A stretch of 64,000 nucleotides of DNA from an uncultured Desulfuromusa sp. (lineage in GTDB: Bacteria > Desulfobacterota > Desulfuromonadia > Desulfuromonadales > Geopsychrobacteraceae). The DNA is taken from positions 310,001 to 374,000 of the forward strand of contig NZ_OY776575.1 of NCBI RefSeq assembly GCF_963675815.1. Reading direction: 5' to 3'. Positions 44,951-54,768 of the stretch are shown one piece after another. Each line of letters starts with the position of its first letter. Positions within the stretch are counted from its first letter, which is position 1. The position numbers were made by a program, and so were the translations under genes. Below the pieces are notes generated by a model that did not search any database, had not been told where the DNA came from, and worked only from the letters and a program-made list of their open reading frames with translations.

Positions 44951-46030
44951 TTAAGATTTCTTTTTTTGCAAGCGACTGATTGCCATGCGAATACTGGTTC
45001 CTAATCGCTCAATCGCCTGACTGAGTTGACCGATTTCATCGTTCCTATCTAACCCGGTAATTTTAAGATCAAGCTGACCTTGACTGTATTTATCTGCGAT
45101 TTCGGTCAAATCACGGATTGGTGCTGTTAATGAACGTGACAATAAAACAGCGATGAGACAAACAATGATAAAAGTCGCAATTAACAGATAAAGAGCTTTC
45201 TGGTTCTCAACCTTGATCACTCGATACGCTTCAGCATAATTCTGTTGACTGACCATCGTCCAGCCCTGAGCCGTTTTCTGCGCGACAGCAACAATTTTGT
45301 CACCGTTAAAGTCCTCATAAATAGAGGTCTCCTGTCCTTGAGCTAAAGCTTTAAGAGCTTGGTGTTTACTCAGATCGACCCGTGAACGTGTTGTTTCAGC
45401 GTCCGGATGAGCGATAACTTCTCCCTTTTCATCAACCAGAAAAGTGAAACCTGTCTTGCCGATTCTATTGCTGACAATTTTTCCGGAAAGCTCTGTCAGC
45501 GTCATAGCCTGAGCGAGAACGCCTTTAAGATTTCCTGCTGCATCAAAGATTCCGGTTGAAAGAACCATCGCCGGCTTTCCTGATGTTTTCCCTATCAGAA
45601 TTTGTTTGCCAAACTGTTTTCCATCGATAATCTGCTTAAAATACGAGCGATCACCATAATATTTAGTTTTTTTGCCATCACTACGACCGATATTGTTGCC
45701 TTTGGTGTCAACGGTAAAGGCAAGGTAGGCCCAATCATAGTACTTGGTAATGGTTTCAAGTGCAGGATTCTGAAAACGTGCCTGCATTGACTGCATTTCG
45801 TTGAGTGAGGCATTCTGCTTCAGCATTCGTTGATTCATGTCTACCCAACCATCAACATGAGTGATCAGATTATTATTGATTGCCGCCAGCTCCTGATTCA
45901 CTTTATCTTCGGTTAAGCGTGTATTACTCTGATAACTGATAAACCAAATACTCACTAAAGGAATTAAAGCAACCACCAGCAACGTCAATAGCAGTTTTTG
46001 CGATATGCCGAATTTAACCTTTTTTGCCAT
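44951..46030 (-). CDS. Membrane sensor with dCache and HAMP domains but no output domain
   Basis: The 359-residue protein has an N-terminal membrane helix (LLLTLLVVALIPLVSIWFI), a large periplasmic dCache domain (residues about 35-280; YYDWAYLAFTVDTKGNNIGRSD, GDRSYFKQIIDGKQ, VFDAAGNLKG-like), a second helix (ALYLLIATFIIVCLIAVLLS) and a HAMP domain (PIRDLTEIADKYSQGQLDLK). It ends AISRLQKKKS a few residues after HAMP, so the methyl-accepting, kinase or GGDEF output is missing. The gap downstream shows no remnant of one. GGAGG precedes ATG 46030. It may work with a separate output protein. Confidence 0.88.
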   Translation of the reverse strand: MAKKVKFGISQKLLLTLLVVALIPLVSIWFISYQSNTRLTEDKVNQELAAINNNLITHVDGWVDMNQRMLKQNASLNEMQSMQARFQNPALETITKYYDWAYLAFTVDTKGNNIGRSDGKKTKYYGDRSYFKQIIDGKQFGKQILIGKTSGKPAMVLSTGIFDAAGNLKGVLAQAMTLTELSGKIVSNRIGKTGFTFLVDEKGEVIAHPDAETTRSRVDLSKHQALKALAQGQETSIYEDFNGDKIVAVAQKTAQGWTMVSQQNYAEAYRVIKVENQKALYLLIATFIIVCLIAVLLSRSLTAPIRDLTEIADKYSQGQLDLKITGLDRNDEIGQLSQAIERLGTSIRMAISRLQKKKS

Positions 46031-46132
46031 CTGTTCCTCCACCACAAGGTTCTATTATTTTCTAAAAGATAATAAGACAAACGGCATTCTATAATATATT
46101 TTATTTAAAATAAACAAATTTTTAAATCATTT

Positions 46133-49100
46133 TCAAACTCTGAACACAGCTGAGCTGCCATTCAAACCTTCCCTAACCTGAAGCTGAGCTCCAATTTGTT
46201 GTTTTAATTCTGGAACGTGAGAAATAATACCGACCAGGCGACCTTCTCCAGAAAGTTTATTCAGAACATCTATCACTTGGTCCAGTGCCGTTGGATCCAA
46301 GCTTCCAAACCCTTCATCTATAAATATTGTATCAAGTCTGATCCCACCAGCGTGAGCCTGGACCACTTCAGAGAGACCAAGAGCTAGCGACAAAGCAGCA
46401 AGGAATCCTTCCCCCCCGGACAGAGATTTAACTGATCGCTGTGTTCCGGTAAAAGTATCAGTTAAAATCAGATCAAGTCCTGACTGCTTGCGAGCATCAC
46501 GAAGCCCTTCATCCCGCGACAAATAAAATTTCTGATCAGTCATTTTCAATAAGCGTTGGGAAGCAACTTCCAGAACTTCATCCAGTAAAGTCTGCAAAAT
46601 AAATCGATGAAAAGAGGTTCTTCTGTTGTTGTTGCCGCTTGCAACATCGGCTATGCGCCCTAAAGTCTGGTATTGAATATCAAATTTATCAATATTTTTT
46701 TGCTCTTGTTCTGCTCTGTAAAGCTCTTTTTCTTTAGCTTCTAAAGTTGTTTGCATAACAACTCGCTGTTCCGTTTGCTGGTTAAATTCTGCAATGGCGG
46801 CATCCAGAATCTGCTGCAACTTTCCGAGATCGGCAAAGACAAGCCCGGTTGTTTCCGTGACCGCTTGTTTATGCCTGTCGACAGCCATTGCGAAGTTTGC
46901 GCTGAACGTCTCAATCGTATCTTTCAGTTCAAAAATTTGATCCTCTGTGAGGATTGCCGCTAGAAATTCCGCTTCATCTGCAAAAGCTGAGGTCTCAAAC
47001 TTTGAATTGTAATTGTTGACAGCCTCAGACAATGCTGTTTCACAGCGTCTTAAATCTTCAACGGCACTACTCACCTTCTCCTTTGTCGTAGTGTAAACCT
47101 CATTTGCCAACTGATATTTTTCTTCCAGCTGTTGCTGTTCATTTTCAAAATTTTCAATCTGCAGAGCCAGATTATTTATTTTTTCCGTTAAAAATCCAGG
47201 CTCCCGGTATTGCTCTGGTAGTTCGCGTTCAAGAGTTGCAACAAGAGTCACCTGTCTTGTGACTTCATTTTCTGCTTTTTGCCAAGCCCCCTGCTCCTGC
47301 TCCAGAACTGCTTGGATCTCTTCTTCAAGTTTTTCTTCTGCGCTAATCTTCTGCTCCAATGCTAGAACTGCCTGCCTGTTATGAGTCACAGCAAGATACG
47401 TTTCCTTGAGAGATTGCAGACGCTGGATCAAAATATCAATAGGTATATTTTTCTCGTCTCCCAAGGTTTTTTCCAGAGTTTCTTTGCGACTCAACCGTTT
47501 ATTTTGTTCATCCTGTTTCAGAACCAAAGCCTCTTGTTCATACTCAAGACGTTCTTCAACCAGAGCAATCTGTTCATCCAGTTCTGACAATTGAGCATCC
47601 GTAATATTCTTATCAGTATGAAGAGCAGGGTCTGGATGTTCTTTTGAACCACAAACGGGACAGGGACTCCCTGGCTGTAAAGTTGCAGCGATTCTTACCG
47701 CCTGATCTGTTAACCAGACAGAAAGCATCTCTTGCTTCAGCAGTTTGGCCTTTTTAAGCTCACCCTTTAGGGTTTCAACACGTTGTGTTGCAAGATTAAC
47801 TATGGCTGTGTTCTCCTGAATTTCATTCTGAGTATCAATCAAAGCTCTGACAGCTTTGCCTGAAGACTCTACAGTATCCAGGTTTTGATCCAACTTGCGC
47901 AGGGCAAGTATTTCCTGCCGCATATTCCGTAATTTGTGCCGCAAAGCATTCAGATCATTTTTTGCCTCAAGATATTTTTTTTTGGTTGTTACATCATGAT
48001 CTTCAGCGGTTTTAAGCTCTTTTCTGGATTGCAGATATTCCTCAAGCTTTACCACCTTCTCTTCAAAAGATTGCCGCTGCCGTTTTTTTTCTTCCAACTC
48101 AGGTCGCCTGCCATGCGCTACCTTGAGAGCTGCTGCTGCCAACTCTTGTTCAACTTTGGCCCGGTCTGCTGCCTCCCTGTTTTCAGTTAACCGTTTCTCT
48201 GCCTGGGTGACTTCAAACTGTCGCGTGTTTCGACCATTGTAATAAGGCAGGATGTTTGCCGCTGATTCCGCCTGCTGCAAAATGTTCTGTTTCTCTCTAT
48301 ACACAGAAGCCTGATTCTGAAGTTCTTCCAAAGCTTTCTGGCTTGTCTCTAATTCTTTCAACTTTTCGTTGTCAGATTTCCCTGCATCAAAATTTTGTTG
48401 GGCACGTTGTCTTATTTTTTCTGCGCTGTGCTCTTTGTGAATCACATCAGTCATCCGCTGTTGCAGATTCTTTATCCCCCCCTTAAATGCCTGCAAGGTT
48501 GAGTATTCAGCTCCCTCCAAAATAGTTTGCAGTTTTCCTTGAGCATCCCGATGTAAACGCTGAATTTCGACAGCCTGCTCTTTCAATCTTTTTTCTATCT
48601 GAACATAATACTGGGTACCAAAGAGAGTTTCGAAAATCTTTTCCCGACTCTGTGAATCCGCTTCCAGCAACCCACGGAACTGCCCCTGGGCCAACATGAC
48701 AACTTGACGGAACTGATTTGAATTTAGCCCCAGCAACCCTTCAATTTTTTCTTTGGTGAATCGAACCCCTTCAGCCAGCAATTCAGAATCTCCTTGAGAG
48801 GAGATCGCGTGGACAGAGGCAGAAGCACTTATTTTTACCAGCCCGTCACCCTTTTTTTTAGGACGTTCCTGCTCCGGTGCGTAATAACTTCGATATATTT
48901 TTCCATCCCCCAGACTGAAATCAAAAGTCACCTCAGTCAGAACATCCCCTTGAGCAAAATCACTCCGCAGATCACGCGCCAGACGGCCATCCTGACCGGC
49001 AGAACTCTCCCCGAACAGAGCCACACTCATAGCGTCAAACATGGTCGTCTTACCCGAGCCGGTATTGCCGGTAATTAAAAACAGGTTGTTGTCTCCCAGT

Positions 49101-49171
49101 TCACTGAAATCAAAAACCTGTCTGTTTGCATAAGGTCCAAAAGCGACAAGGGATAGTTTTAATGGTCGCAT
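46133..49171 (-). CDS. sbcC: Exonuclease subunit SbcC
   Basis: The 1012-residue SMC/Rad50-like ATPase has Walker A GNTGSGKTTMFDA (residues about 35-47), long coiled coils, a zinc hook CPVCGSKEHP (about residue 500), the signature VKSLSGGEGFLAALSLALGL and Walker B LDTIFIDEGFGSLD. With SbcD it trims DNA ends and cuts hairpins at palindromes. It starts inside the end of sbcD (13-base overlap). Confidence 0.95.
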   Translation of the reverse strand: MRPLKLSLVAFGPYANRQVFDFSELGDNNLFLITGNTGSGKTTMFDAMSVALFGESSAGQDGRLARDLRSDFAQGDVLTEVTFDFSLGDGKIYRSYYAPEQERPKKKGDGLVKISASASVHAISSQGDSELLAEGVRFTKEKIEGLLGLNSNQFRQVVMLAQGQFRGLLEADSQSREKIFETLFGTQYYVQIEKRLKEQAVEIQRLHRDAQGKLQTILEGAEYSTLQAFKGGIKNLQQRMTDVIHKEHSAEKIRQRAQQNFDAGKSDNEKLKELETSQKALEELQNQASVYREKQNILQQAESAANILPYYNGRNTRQFEVTQAEKRLTENREAADRAKVEQELAAAALKVAHGRRPELEEKKRQRQSFEEKVVKLEEYLQSRKELKTAEDHDVTTKKKYLEAKNDLNALRHKLRNMRQEILALRKLDQNLDTVESSGKAVRALIDTQNEIQENTAIVNLATQRVETLKGELKKAKLLKQEMLSVWLTDQAVRIAATLQPGSPCPVCGSKEHPDPALHTDKNITDAQLSELDEQIALVEERLEYEQEALVLKQDEQNKRLSRKETLEKTLGDEKNIPIDILIQRLQSLKETYLAVTHNRQAVLALEQKISAEEKLEEEIQAVLEQEQGAWQKAENEVTRQVTLVATLERELPEQYREPGFLTEKINNLALQIENFENEQQQLEEKYQLANEVYTTTKEKVSSAVEDLRRCETALSEAVNNYNSKFETSAFADEAEFLAAILTEDQIFELKDTIETFSANFAMAVDRHKQAVTETTGLVFADLGKLQQILDAAIAEFNQQTEQRVVMQTTLEAKEKELYRAEQEQKNIDKFDIQYQTLGRIADVASGNNNRRTSFHRFILQTLLDEVLEVASQRLLKMTDQKFYLSRDEGLRDARKQSGLDLILTDTFTGTQRSVKSLSGGEGFLAALSLALGLSEVVQAHAGGIRLDTIFIDEGFGSLDPTALDQVIDVLNKLSGEGRLVGIISHVPELKQQIGAQLQVREGLNGSSAVFRV

Positions 49172-50322
49172 TCGGAACCTCCTGCATGGCTACTGTCAGT
49201 GTTAACAACCGCAGCAAAAGCTTTTTCTTGATCATCGCTTAAGCTTTCATCTGTGACCTGCTGAAAAAAATCAGCAAACAGATCTTCGACCGAACGGGAC
49301 TTAAAATCTCTCTGTTCATTAAGGAGCTGCCGTTGATCGGGGTCGGTATGAATTTTGCGGCGAACTTCTAAAACATTGGGATAAAATTCCCGCAATCTCG
49401 GCATCGGATCAAGAATTGCCCCTTTATCGAGCAAAGTAATCTGCAGATAATCGTCACTGGGATACATTCGTCCCGATTCAAGCAGGTCAACAAACTTTCC
49501 TTCGATTTTTCTCACATCTCGTAGCGGGGTAAAACTAATCTGTTTAGCCTCAACAAACCCGTCACGATTTAAGGTAACGAGGGTCATCCCTTTCTGATGG
49601 TCTGTTTCCGAAAAAGAATATTTGAGCAATGATCCAGAATAGCGGATAAATTCGGAACCGGCCTGTTGCGGACGATGCAGGTGCCCGAGGGCCACATAGT
49701 CGAACTCTTTGAAGAGTCCGGGAGAAACATCTGTCGCTCCTCCGACCCCGAGTAAACGTTCCGATTCTGAAGTTTCGCCACCAGCCACAAAAGCATGGGT
49801 GATGAGAACACTTCGCTTCTTTGATGGATGAACTTCCTTCACCTCAGCAATCAGTTTCTCCATACCGTCATGATGGGTCTTGATCTCTTCATCTGAAAAA
49901 AGATCCCGACAACCAAACGGGGTCGCATAAGGAATCGGGTAAAAGTAAACAGGTCCATGTTCGTCGTGAAGACAAATTTGTACCGGGTCAGAGGAAATAC
50001 TCCCGACAACATACAGACCTGCATCTTCCATCAATTTCGAACCAAAGCTCATCCGTTGTTGCCCGTCGTGGTTCCCACCTACGAGAATTGTTGGAATTTT
50101 CAATTGCAAGACAACTTTACTGAGAAATGTATCCAACAGGTTGATGGCTTCCTCAGGGGGAATACTGCGATCATAAATATCTCCCGCTATCACCAATACA
50201 TCAGGAGGGGTTTGTTGAAGGTAGTCTTCAAGCTGGTTGAGAATATGGCGTTGATCTTCAGTCAGGTATTGTTTATTGAAAATCCGGCCCAGATGCCAGT
50301 CAGCAGTATGGAGAAGGCGCAT
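49159..50322 (-). CDS. sbcD: Exonuclease subunit SbcD
   Basis: The 387-residue Mre11-like nuclease has phosphoesterase motifs LLHTADWHLG, VIAGDIYDRS, GGNHDG, ITHAF and YVALGHLHRPQ. It binds two Mn ions and pairs with SbcC. The ATG at 50322 gives MRLLHTADWHLG, the normal N-terminus; an upstream TTG frame is rejected. Only a weak GAG ribosome binding site precedes it. Confidence 0.95.
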   Translation of the reverse strand: MRLLHTADWHLGRIFNKQYLTEDQRHILNQLEDYLQQTPPDVLVIAGDIYDRSIPPEEAINLLDTFLSKVVLQLKIPTILVGGNHDGQQRMSFGSKLMEDAGLYVVGSISSDPVQICLHDEHGPVYFYPIPYATPFGCRDLFSDEEIKTHHDGMEKLIAEVKEVHPSKKRSVLITHAFVAGGETSESERLLGVGGATDVSPGLFKEFDYVALGHLHRPQQAGSEFIRYSGSLLKYSFSETDHQKGMTLVTLNRDGFVEAKQISFTPLRDVRKIEGKFVDLLESGRMYPSDDYLQITLLDKGAILDPMPRLREFYPNVLEVRRKIHTDPDQRQLLNEQRDFKSRSVEDLFADFFQQVTDESLSDDQEKAFAAVVNTDSSHAGGSECDH

Positions 50323-50405
50323 ATTGAACTCATAATTATAATTAGAGAATAAGAAAGAAAATGAAGCCCTTACAAAGTTGACTTCCAATCGGTTATAATG
50401 AAGGT

Positions 50406-50831
50406 ATGAGACGAAGAAATCCAGACAGGATTAAATTTTTATTGGGTCGTTTTTCACTTATTTTCATGATTCTGTTTTTCAGCGGGTGTGCTGGAAGTGG
50501 TCACTGGACCTGGCAGCATCCTGAAAAGCAAGGAGAGTTACTGCTCCTACAGGACAAGAAAATATGTCGTGAGCTGGCTCAATCTGAAGTTAAAAAGATT
50601 AATTATTTCTACGACTATTACTCTATGTACCGCTTCCCATTTTTTTCACCCTTCTATGGAAGAAGACATTACAAACCATATGCATGGAACCAGTATCATT
50701 CATTGTCCAGCATCCACCACTATAGTTTTTTACAACAACAGGATGATCTGGAACGCTTCTTCCGTATCTGTATGCAGTCAAAAGGGTGGGAAAGAATTAA
50801 AATTGAAACAGAGAAACCTGAGACAGAATAA
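50406..50831 (+). CDS. Putative lipoprotein of unknown function
   Basis: I do not recognise this 141-residue protein. It has a signal peptide with lipobox FFSGC (Cys28), followed by a mature part rich in Tyr, Phe and His (YFYDYYSMYRFPFFSPFYGRRHY) and a C-terminal RFFRICMQSKGWERI reminiscent of small exported proteins with a conserved 'C...kGW' ending. It is divergent from sbcD, with an 83-bp gap holding a TATAAT at 50394-50399. Confidence 0.6.
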   Translation: MRRRNPDRIKFLLGRFSLIFMILFFSGCAGSGHWTWQHPEKQGELLLLQDKKICRELAQSEVKKINYFYDYYSMYRFPFFSPFYGRRHYKPYAWNQYHSLSSIHHYSFLQQQDDLERFFRICMQSKGWERIKIETEKPETE

Positions 50832-50947
50832 ATTTAACGAACCATTGACAAGATCATATTGATGTTGTCACTTGTAAAATATTGCTGTTTTTTCTATAGT
50901 TACAGAGTGAATTAAAACTAACTTTTTAAACAAAAAACAGAACAAAT

Positions 50948-51295
50948 ATGCGTATCAATCCTACATATATTTTAGATCCACTCAAACTGCCTGTCTCTAA
51001 AGCGACAGAATCTTCTGCCAATCAGATTGAAAAGCGGCAGAGGGTTCAACAGGCAAATGATAGTTACCACAAAAATTCAGCATCTTCACAGATTATTGAT
51101 GCTGAATACGTGGACCTATACAACGCTGCATCAAGCACCGTTCATAAGCAAAATCAGGGGTTCAATGTCATCCTTGATGCTGATGATGAAAATCAAAACA
51201 GCAGGGTACAACATAACGATTCATCCTTCGACAAATACCAAATGACATCAGTAGACACTCCTCCTCCCGGAACTTATCTCAATATATTTGCCTGA
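50948..51295 (+). CDS. Small hypothetical protein
   Basis: The 115-residue protein is hydrophilic and Ser/Asn/Gln-rich, with no membrane segment or signal peptide. Only SQIIDAEYVDLYNAA (about residues 46-60) and the C-terminal PPPGTYLNIFA look like conserved anchors. I recognise no family. A real gene is suggested by its fit between neighbours and sensible amino acid use, but the ribosome binding site is absent or weak. Confidence 0.5.
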   Translation: MRINPTYILDPLKLPVSKATESSANQIEKRQRVQQANDSYHKNSASSQIIDAEYVDLYNAASSTVHKQNQGFNVILDADDENQNSRVQHNDSSFDKYQMTSVDTPPPGTYLNIFA

Positions 51296-51302
51296 CACAC
51301 TG

Positions 51303-52010
51303 TCAATTTAAACGCTGCATCACCTTTTTCATATCTTCCCAGACAGGCCTCTTCCCTGAAGGATTTCTCAGCAAATAGGCGGGATGAAAAGTCGGCATAA
51401 GCGGAATCCCTTCATATTCATGCCATTTTCCACGTAATTTACTAATAGGTGCTGTCGTCTTCAACAACTCCTGAGCTGCAAAACGGCCAAGCGTTATAAT
51501 CAACTCCGGTTGAATCAAAGCAAGCTGTTGTTTTAAAAAAGGTTCGCAAGCGGCTATTTCATCCGCTTGAGGATCTCGATTACCAGGCGGTCGACATTTG
51601 AGAACGTTACAGATATAAACCTCTTCGCGGGAGAGATTCATCGCCAGAAGAATCTTATCCAGCAATTTCCCCGCTTCACCGACAAAGGGGATCCCTTGCT
51701 GATCCTCTTCACGTCCTGGTGCTTCGCCAACCAGAACCAGTCTTGCCTGTGGATTTCCGGCTCCAAAAACAATATTTTTACGTTGTTTTGAAAGTGGGCA
51801 AAGACAGCAATTTTTTAAATTGATTTCCATCTCAGAAAGAGTATTGGTATTCTCCGGCGTCAAAGCACTGTCCGGCTGAATAGCCATTGGAACAGGCTCT
51901 TCCTGCGGAGATGTTATAATCGACTCAAAGCCCCACTGTTGTAAATCTTCAAGAATAGCTCGTCCTTGCGAGATCGCTTCATGACATTTGTGGTATAATT
52001 CATCTGACAT
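51303..52010 (-). CDS. Type 4 uracil-DNA glycosylase
   Basis: The 235-residue protein has an unconserved N-terminal 75 residues and then the family 4 UDG domain: CCLCPLSKQRKNIVFGAGNP, VLVGEAPGREEDQQGIPFVG, NVLKCRPPGNRDPQADEIAAC and MPTFHPAYLLRNP. The four Cys of the 4Fe-4S cluster are present. It removes uracil from DNA to start base excision repair. It is divergent from the phospholipase-like gene. Confidence 0.93.
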   Translation of the reverse strand: MSDELYHKCHEAISQGRAILEDLQQWGFESIITSPQEEPVPMAIQPDSALTPENTNTLSEMEINLKNCCLCPLSKQRKNIVFGAGNPQARLVLVGEAPGREEDQQGIPFVGEAGKLLDKILLAMNLSREEVYICNVLKCRPPGNRDPQADEIAACEPFLKQQLALIQPELIITLGRFAAQELLKTTAPISKLRGKWHEYEGIPLMPTFHPAYLLRNPSGKRPVWEDMKKVMQRLN

Positions 52011-52033
52011 TTACATTTGACCCTGGAGGCGAG

Positions 52034-52948
52034 ATGTACCGCCTTTTCGTATTGTTGTTATTATTACTACTCGTATTTCCCGTCAATGCATTTGCTTGGG
52101 GTGCCGGTGTTCACCTGGGGCTGGGCTTACGTTTGCTGGCTGCACCGGAAGCGCTACCAGCAGTCCTCCAGGCCCTTCTGGCGACTCACCCTATGGATTT
52201 CCTGTACGGCTGTATTGCTGCAGATATTACCTTAGGAAAAAAACATACCCATCATTTGGAACATTGCCACAACTGGCGTATTGGTCGCAAGCTTCTCGCA
52301 CAAAGCAAGCGAGAAAATCCCGCAGCTCAAGCTTGTGCTTACGGGTATCTGGCGCACTTGGCAGCAGACACCATAGCACACAATTATTTTGTCCCTTATA
52401 AATTGGCAATGACCTACAATACGACTCTCCTCAATCATGCTTACTGGGAAATTCGTGCTGATATCGGAGTTCGCGATGAAACCTGGGAAACGGCGCGGCT
52501 ATTGGCCAAGCAGGATAACCGGCAAAATGACAGGATGTTAAATAAGGTTCTGTCTGACACTATTTTTTCTTTTCGAACCAATAAAAAAATTTTTAACTCC
52601 ATGATGTTGGTCACACGGCTGCAAAATTGGCATAAGCTTATCAATTCAATTTCTGAACGATCCAAATGGAAATTTGAAGAAGAAGAGCATAATGAATATA
52701 TGGCCATGGGACTTGAGGCCGTCAACGGCATTCTTGGCGATGAAAGCAGCCCCTACTGGAATGCTGATCCTACTGGAGATAGAGCTTTGACTGCGGCAAG
52801 TCTTATCAGAAAAAACATGAACTACCTCTGGCTTGAAGGAAAACTGCATCAAGAGGATTCAGATCTCATTCTCGAAGAATTACGCAACCGCTTTAAACTG
52901 GGTATTACCAACCCGGATGAAATACTGCCCTTATTTACGGCTGTTTAA
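52034..52948 (+). CDS. Exported zinc-dependent phospholipase C-like protein
   Basis: The 304-residue protein has a signal peptide (residues 1-21, ending NAFA) and a mature N-terminus WGAGVHLGLG. The N-terminal Trp and nearby His match the zinc ligands of the phospholipase C / S1-P1 nuclease fold. Further His/Asp clusters are LEHCHNWRIG and GYLAHLAADTIAHNYFVP. It would act in the periplasm or outside; lipid hydrolysis is inferred from the fold only. GGAGG lies four bases before the ATG. It converges on coaBC with a 14-base overlap. Confidence 0.8.
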   Translation: MYRLFVLLLLLLLVFPVNAFAWGAGVHLGLGLRLLAAPEALPAVLQALLATHPMDFLYGCIAADITLGKKHTHHLEHCHNWRIGRKLLAQSKRENPAAQACAYGYLAHLAADTIAHNYFVPYKLAMTYNTTLLNHAYWEIRADIGVRDETWETARLLAKQDNRQNDRMLNKVLSDTIFSFRTNKKIFNSMMLVTRLQNWHKLINSISERSKWKFEEEEHNEYMAMGLEAVNGILGDESSPYWNADPTGDRALTAASLIRKNMNYLWLEGKLHQEDSDLILEELRNRFKLGITNPDEILPLFTAV

Positions 52949-54137
52949 GTTTCCACAACAGGGCAACTTGATTCAATAGTTGCTGAGCAACTTCTGCCTT
53001 ACTCATCTTTTCCAGCTCTTCAACCCTCCCATTGGCATGAAGAAAACGAACAATATTGGTATCAACATCAAACCCTGCCCCCTCCTGAGTAATATCGTTG
53101 GCAACAATCAGATCAAGATTTTTCTTCTGTAGCTTTTCAGCCGCGTGAGCCAACAAACGTTCAGTTTCTGCAGCAAAACCGACCAGAACCCTGCCCTCCT
53201 TTTGTTTCCCAAGTTCAGCAAGGATATCAGGAGTTTTTTCAAGATGCAGAGTCAATTCATCCGTTGTTTTTTTCATTTTTTGGGGCATGCTATCAACCGG
53301 TTTATAATCGGCCACAGCAGCAGCTTTCACCACAACATCGATATTTTCCAGATGACCAAAAACAGCCGCATGCATTTCGTTTGCCGAAAAAACCGGTATA
53401 CAGCGGACCCCGACCGGTACGGTTAAATCTGTGGGGCCAGCAATCAAAAGAACTTGTGCTCCCCGTTGCTGAGCGGCTGCTGCGATGGCAAACCCCATTT
53501 TCCCGGAAGAATAATTTGATACATATCGTACTGGGTCTATCGCTTCCCGCGTCGGCCCAGCAGTCACTAAAACATGGCACCCAAGAAGGTCTTTCGGTGT
53601 AAAGACTGATTCAGCGACAGCAAAAATTTCTACAGGATCCGGGAGTTTCCCCTTCCCCTCCCAGCCACAAGCCAGTGATCCGCTTGCTGGTTCCATAACA
53701 TGATAGCCAAACTCAACCAGTTGTTTTTGATTGCGTTGATAAACAGGATTTTCATACATATTGCTGTTCATCGCCGGAACAACCAAAACCGGGGCCTTGG
53801 TTGCCATAATACTGGTCGTGAGTAAATCATCAGCAAGACCTTGAGCAATCTTGCCAACCAGGTTTGCTGTCGCAGGAGCTAAGACAAAAAGATCAGCTCT
53901 ATCAGCGAGAGAAATATGATCGATCTCCTGTTCTTGAGAAAGATTAAAAAGATCGGTATGTACCGGATTACCGGAGAGCGTTTGAAATGTCAGAGGGGTG
54001 ACAAACTCACAAGCATTCTTTGTCATGATAATATGAACATCCGCACCAGCCTTGGTGAAGAGTCGTAGAAGCTCAACCGCTTTATAAACGGCTATCCCGC
54101 CACTTATTCCAAGAACAATACTTTTACCCTGAAACAT
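52935..54137 (-). CDS. coaBC: Bifunctional phosphopantothenoylcysteine decarboxylase/synthetase
   Basis: The 400-residue protein has an N-terminal flavin decarboxylase domain CoaC (GISGGIAVYKAVELLR, HISLADRADLFVLAPATANLVGK, PAMNSNMYENP) and a C-terminal CoaB domain from about residue 185 (VLVTAGPTREAIDPVRYVSNYSSGKMG). It makes 4'-phosphopantetheine for coenzyme A. ATG 54137 is chosen because GAGGAG is six bases away; the TTG at 54143 lies too close to it. Confidence 0.96.
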   Translation of the reverse strand: MFQGKSIVLGISGGIAVYKAVELLRLFTKAGADVHIIMTKNACEFVTPLTFQTLSGNPVHTDLFNLSQEQEIDHISLADRADLFVLAPATANLVGKIAQGLADDLLTTSIMATKAPVLVVPAMNSNMYENPVYQRNQKQLVEFGYHVMEPASGSLACGWEGKGKLPDPVEIFAVAESVFTPKDLLGCHVLVTAGPTREAIDPVRYVSNYSSGKMGFAIAAAAQQRGAQVLLIAGPTDLTVPVGVRCIPVFSANEMHAAVFGHLENIDVVVKAAAVADYKPVDSMPQKMKKTTDELTLHLEKTPDILAELGKQKEGRVLVGFAAETERLLAHAAEKLQKKNLDLIVANDITQEGAGFDVDTNIVRFLHANGRVEELEKMSKAEVAQQLLNQVALLWKLKQP

Positions 54138-54147
54138 ACCCAACTCC

Positions 54148-54768
54148 TCAGCTCAAGAAAGGGTTATGGAGTTTTTCTTCACCAATCGTCGTCATCGGTC
54201 CATGGCCGGGGTAAACCTTGGTGTTCTCAGGCAATGGTAATAATTTTTCTTTAATCCCGGCAATCAGTAATTGATGATGACCTCCAGGCAAATCGGTCCT
54301 TCCGATAGAGCCTGCGAACAAGGTATCACCAACAAAAAGATAATCATCGACATAAAGACATACTCCCCCCGGTGAATGTCCCGGAGTATGAATAACCTGA
54401 AGTGTGAGTTCCCCCAGTTGTAGAGTCTCGTCTCCATTTAATAAACGTGTTGGTGCAGGAGAAGGCTCTGCTCGCAAACCAAAAGCGGCAGCATGTTCCC
54501 CTGCGCGCTCGAGTAAAATGCTATCATCGCGATGAATGATTAACTCAGCACCGGTGGCCTTCAACAAGTCGCCATTGCCGCCAATATGATCAAAATGACC
54601 ATGGGTATTGATAATCATGACAGTTTGTAACTTGAGTGCAGAGAGTCGCTGTAAAATTCGATCAGCATTTCCACCTGGATCGATAACCGCTGCTTTCATC
54701 GTCTTTTCACAACCGATGATGTAGCAATTAACTTCGAGTGGTCCGGTGGGTAAAGTTGCGAAAATCAA
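54148..54768 (-). CDS. MBL fold hydrolase (glyoxalase II-like)
   Basis: The 206-residue metallo-beta-lactamase fold protein has the THGHFDHIGG motif, IHTPGHSPGG, FVGDTLFAGSIGRTDLPGG and VYPGHGP, all metal ligands present. It is of the YcbL / short glyoxalase II class. Substrate is unknown. Its start overlaps the end of the upstream HD gene by 4 bases, and coaBC follows 10 bases later, so the three form an operon. Confidence 0.9.
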   Translation of the reverse strand: MIFATLPTGPLEVNCYIIGCEKTMKAAVIDPGGNADRILQRLSALKLQTVMIINTHGHFDHIGGNGDLLKATGAELIIHRDDSILLERAGEHAAAFGLRAEPSPAPTRLLNGDETLQLGELTLQVIHTPGHSPGGVCLYVDDYLFVGDTLFAGSIGRTDLPGGHHQLLIAGIKEKLLPLPENTKVYPGHGPMTTIGEEKLHNPFLS

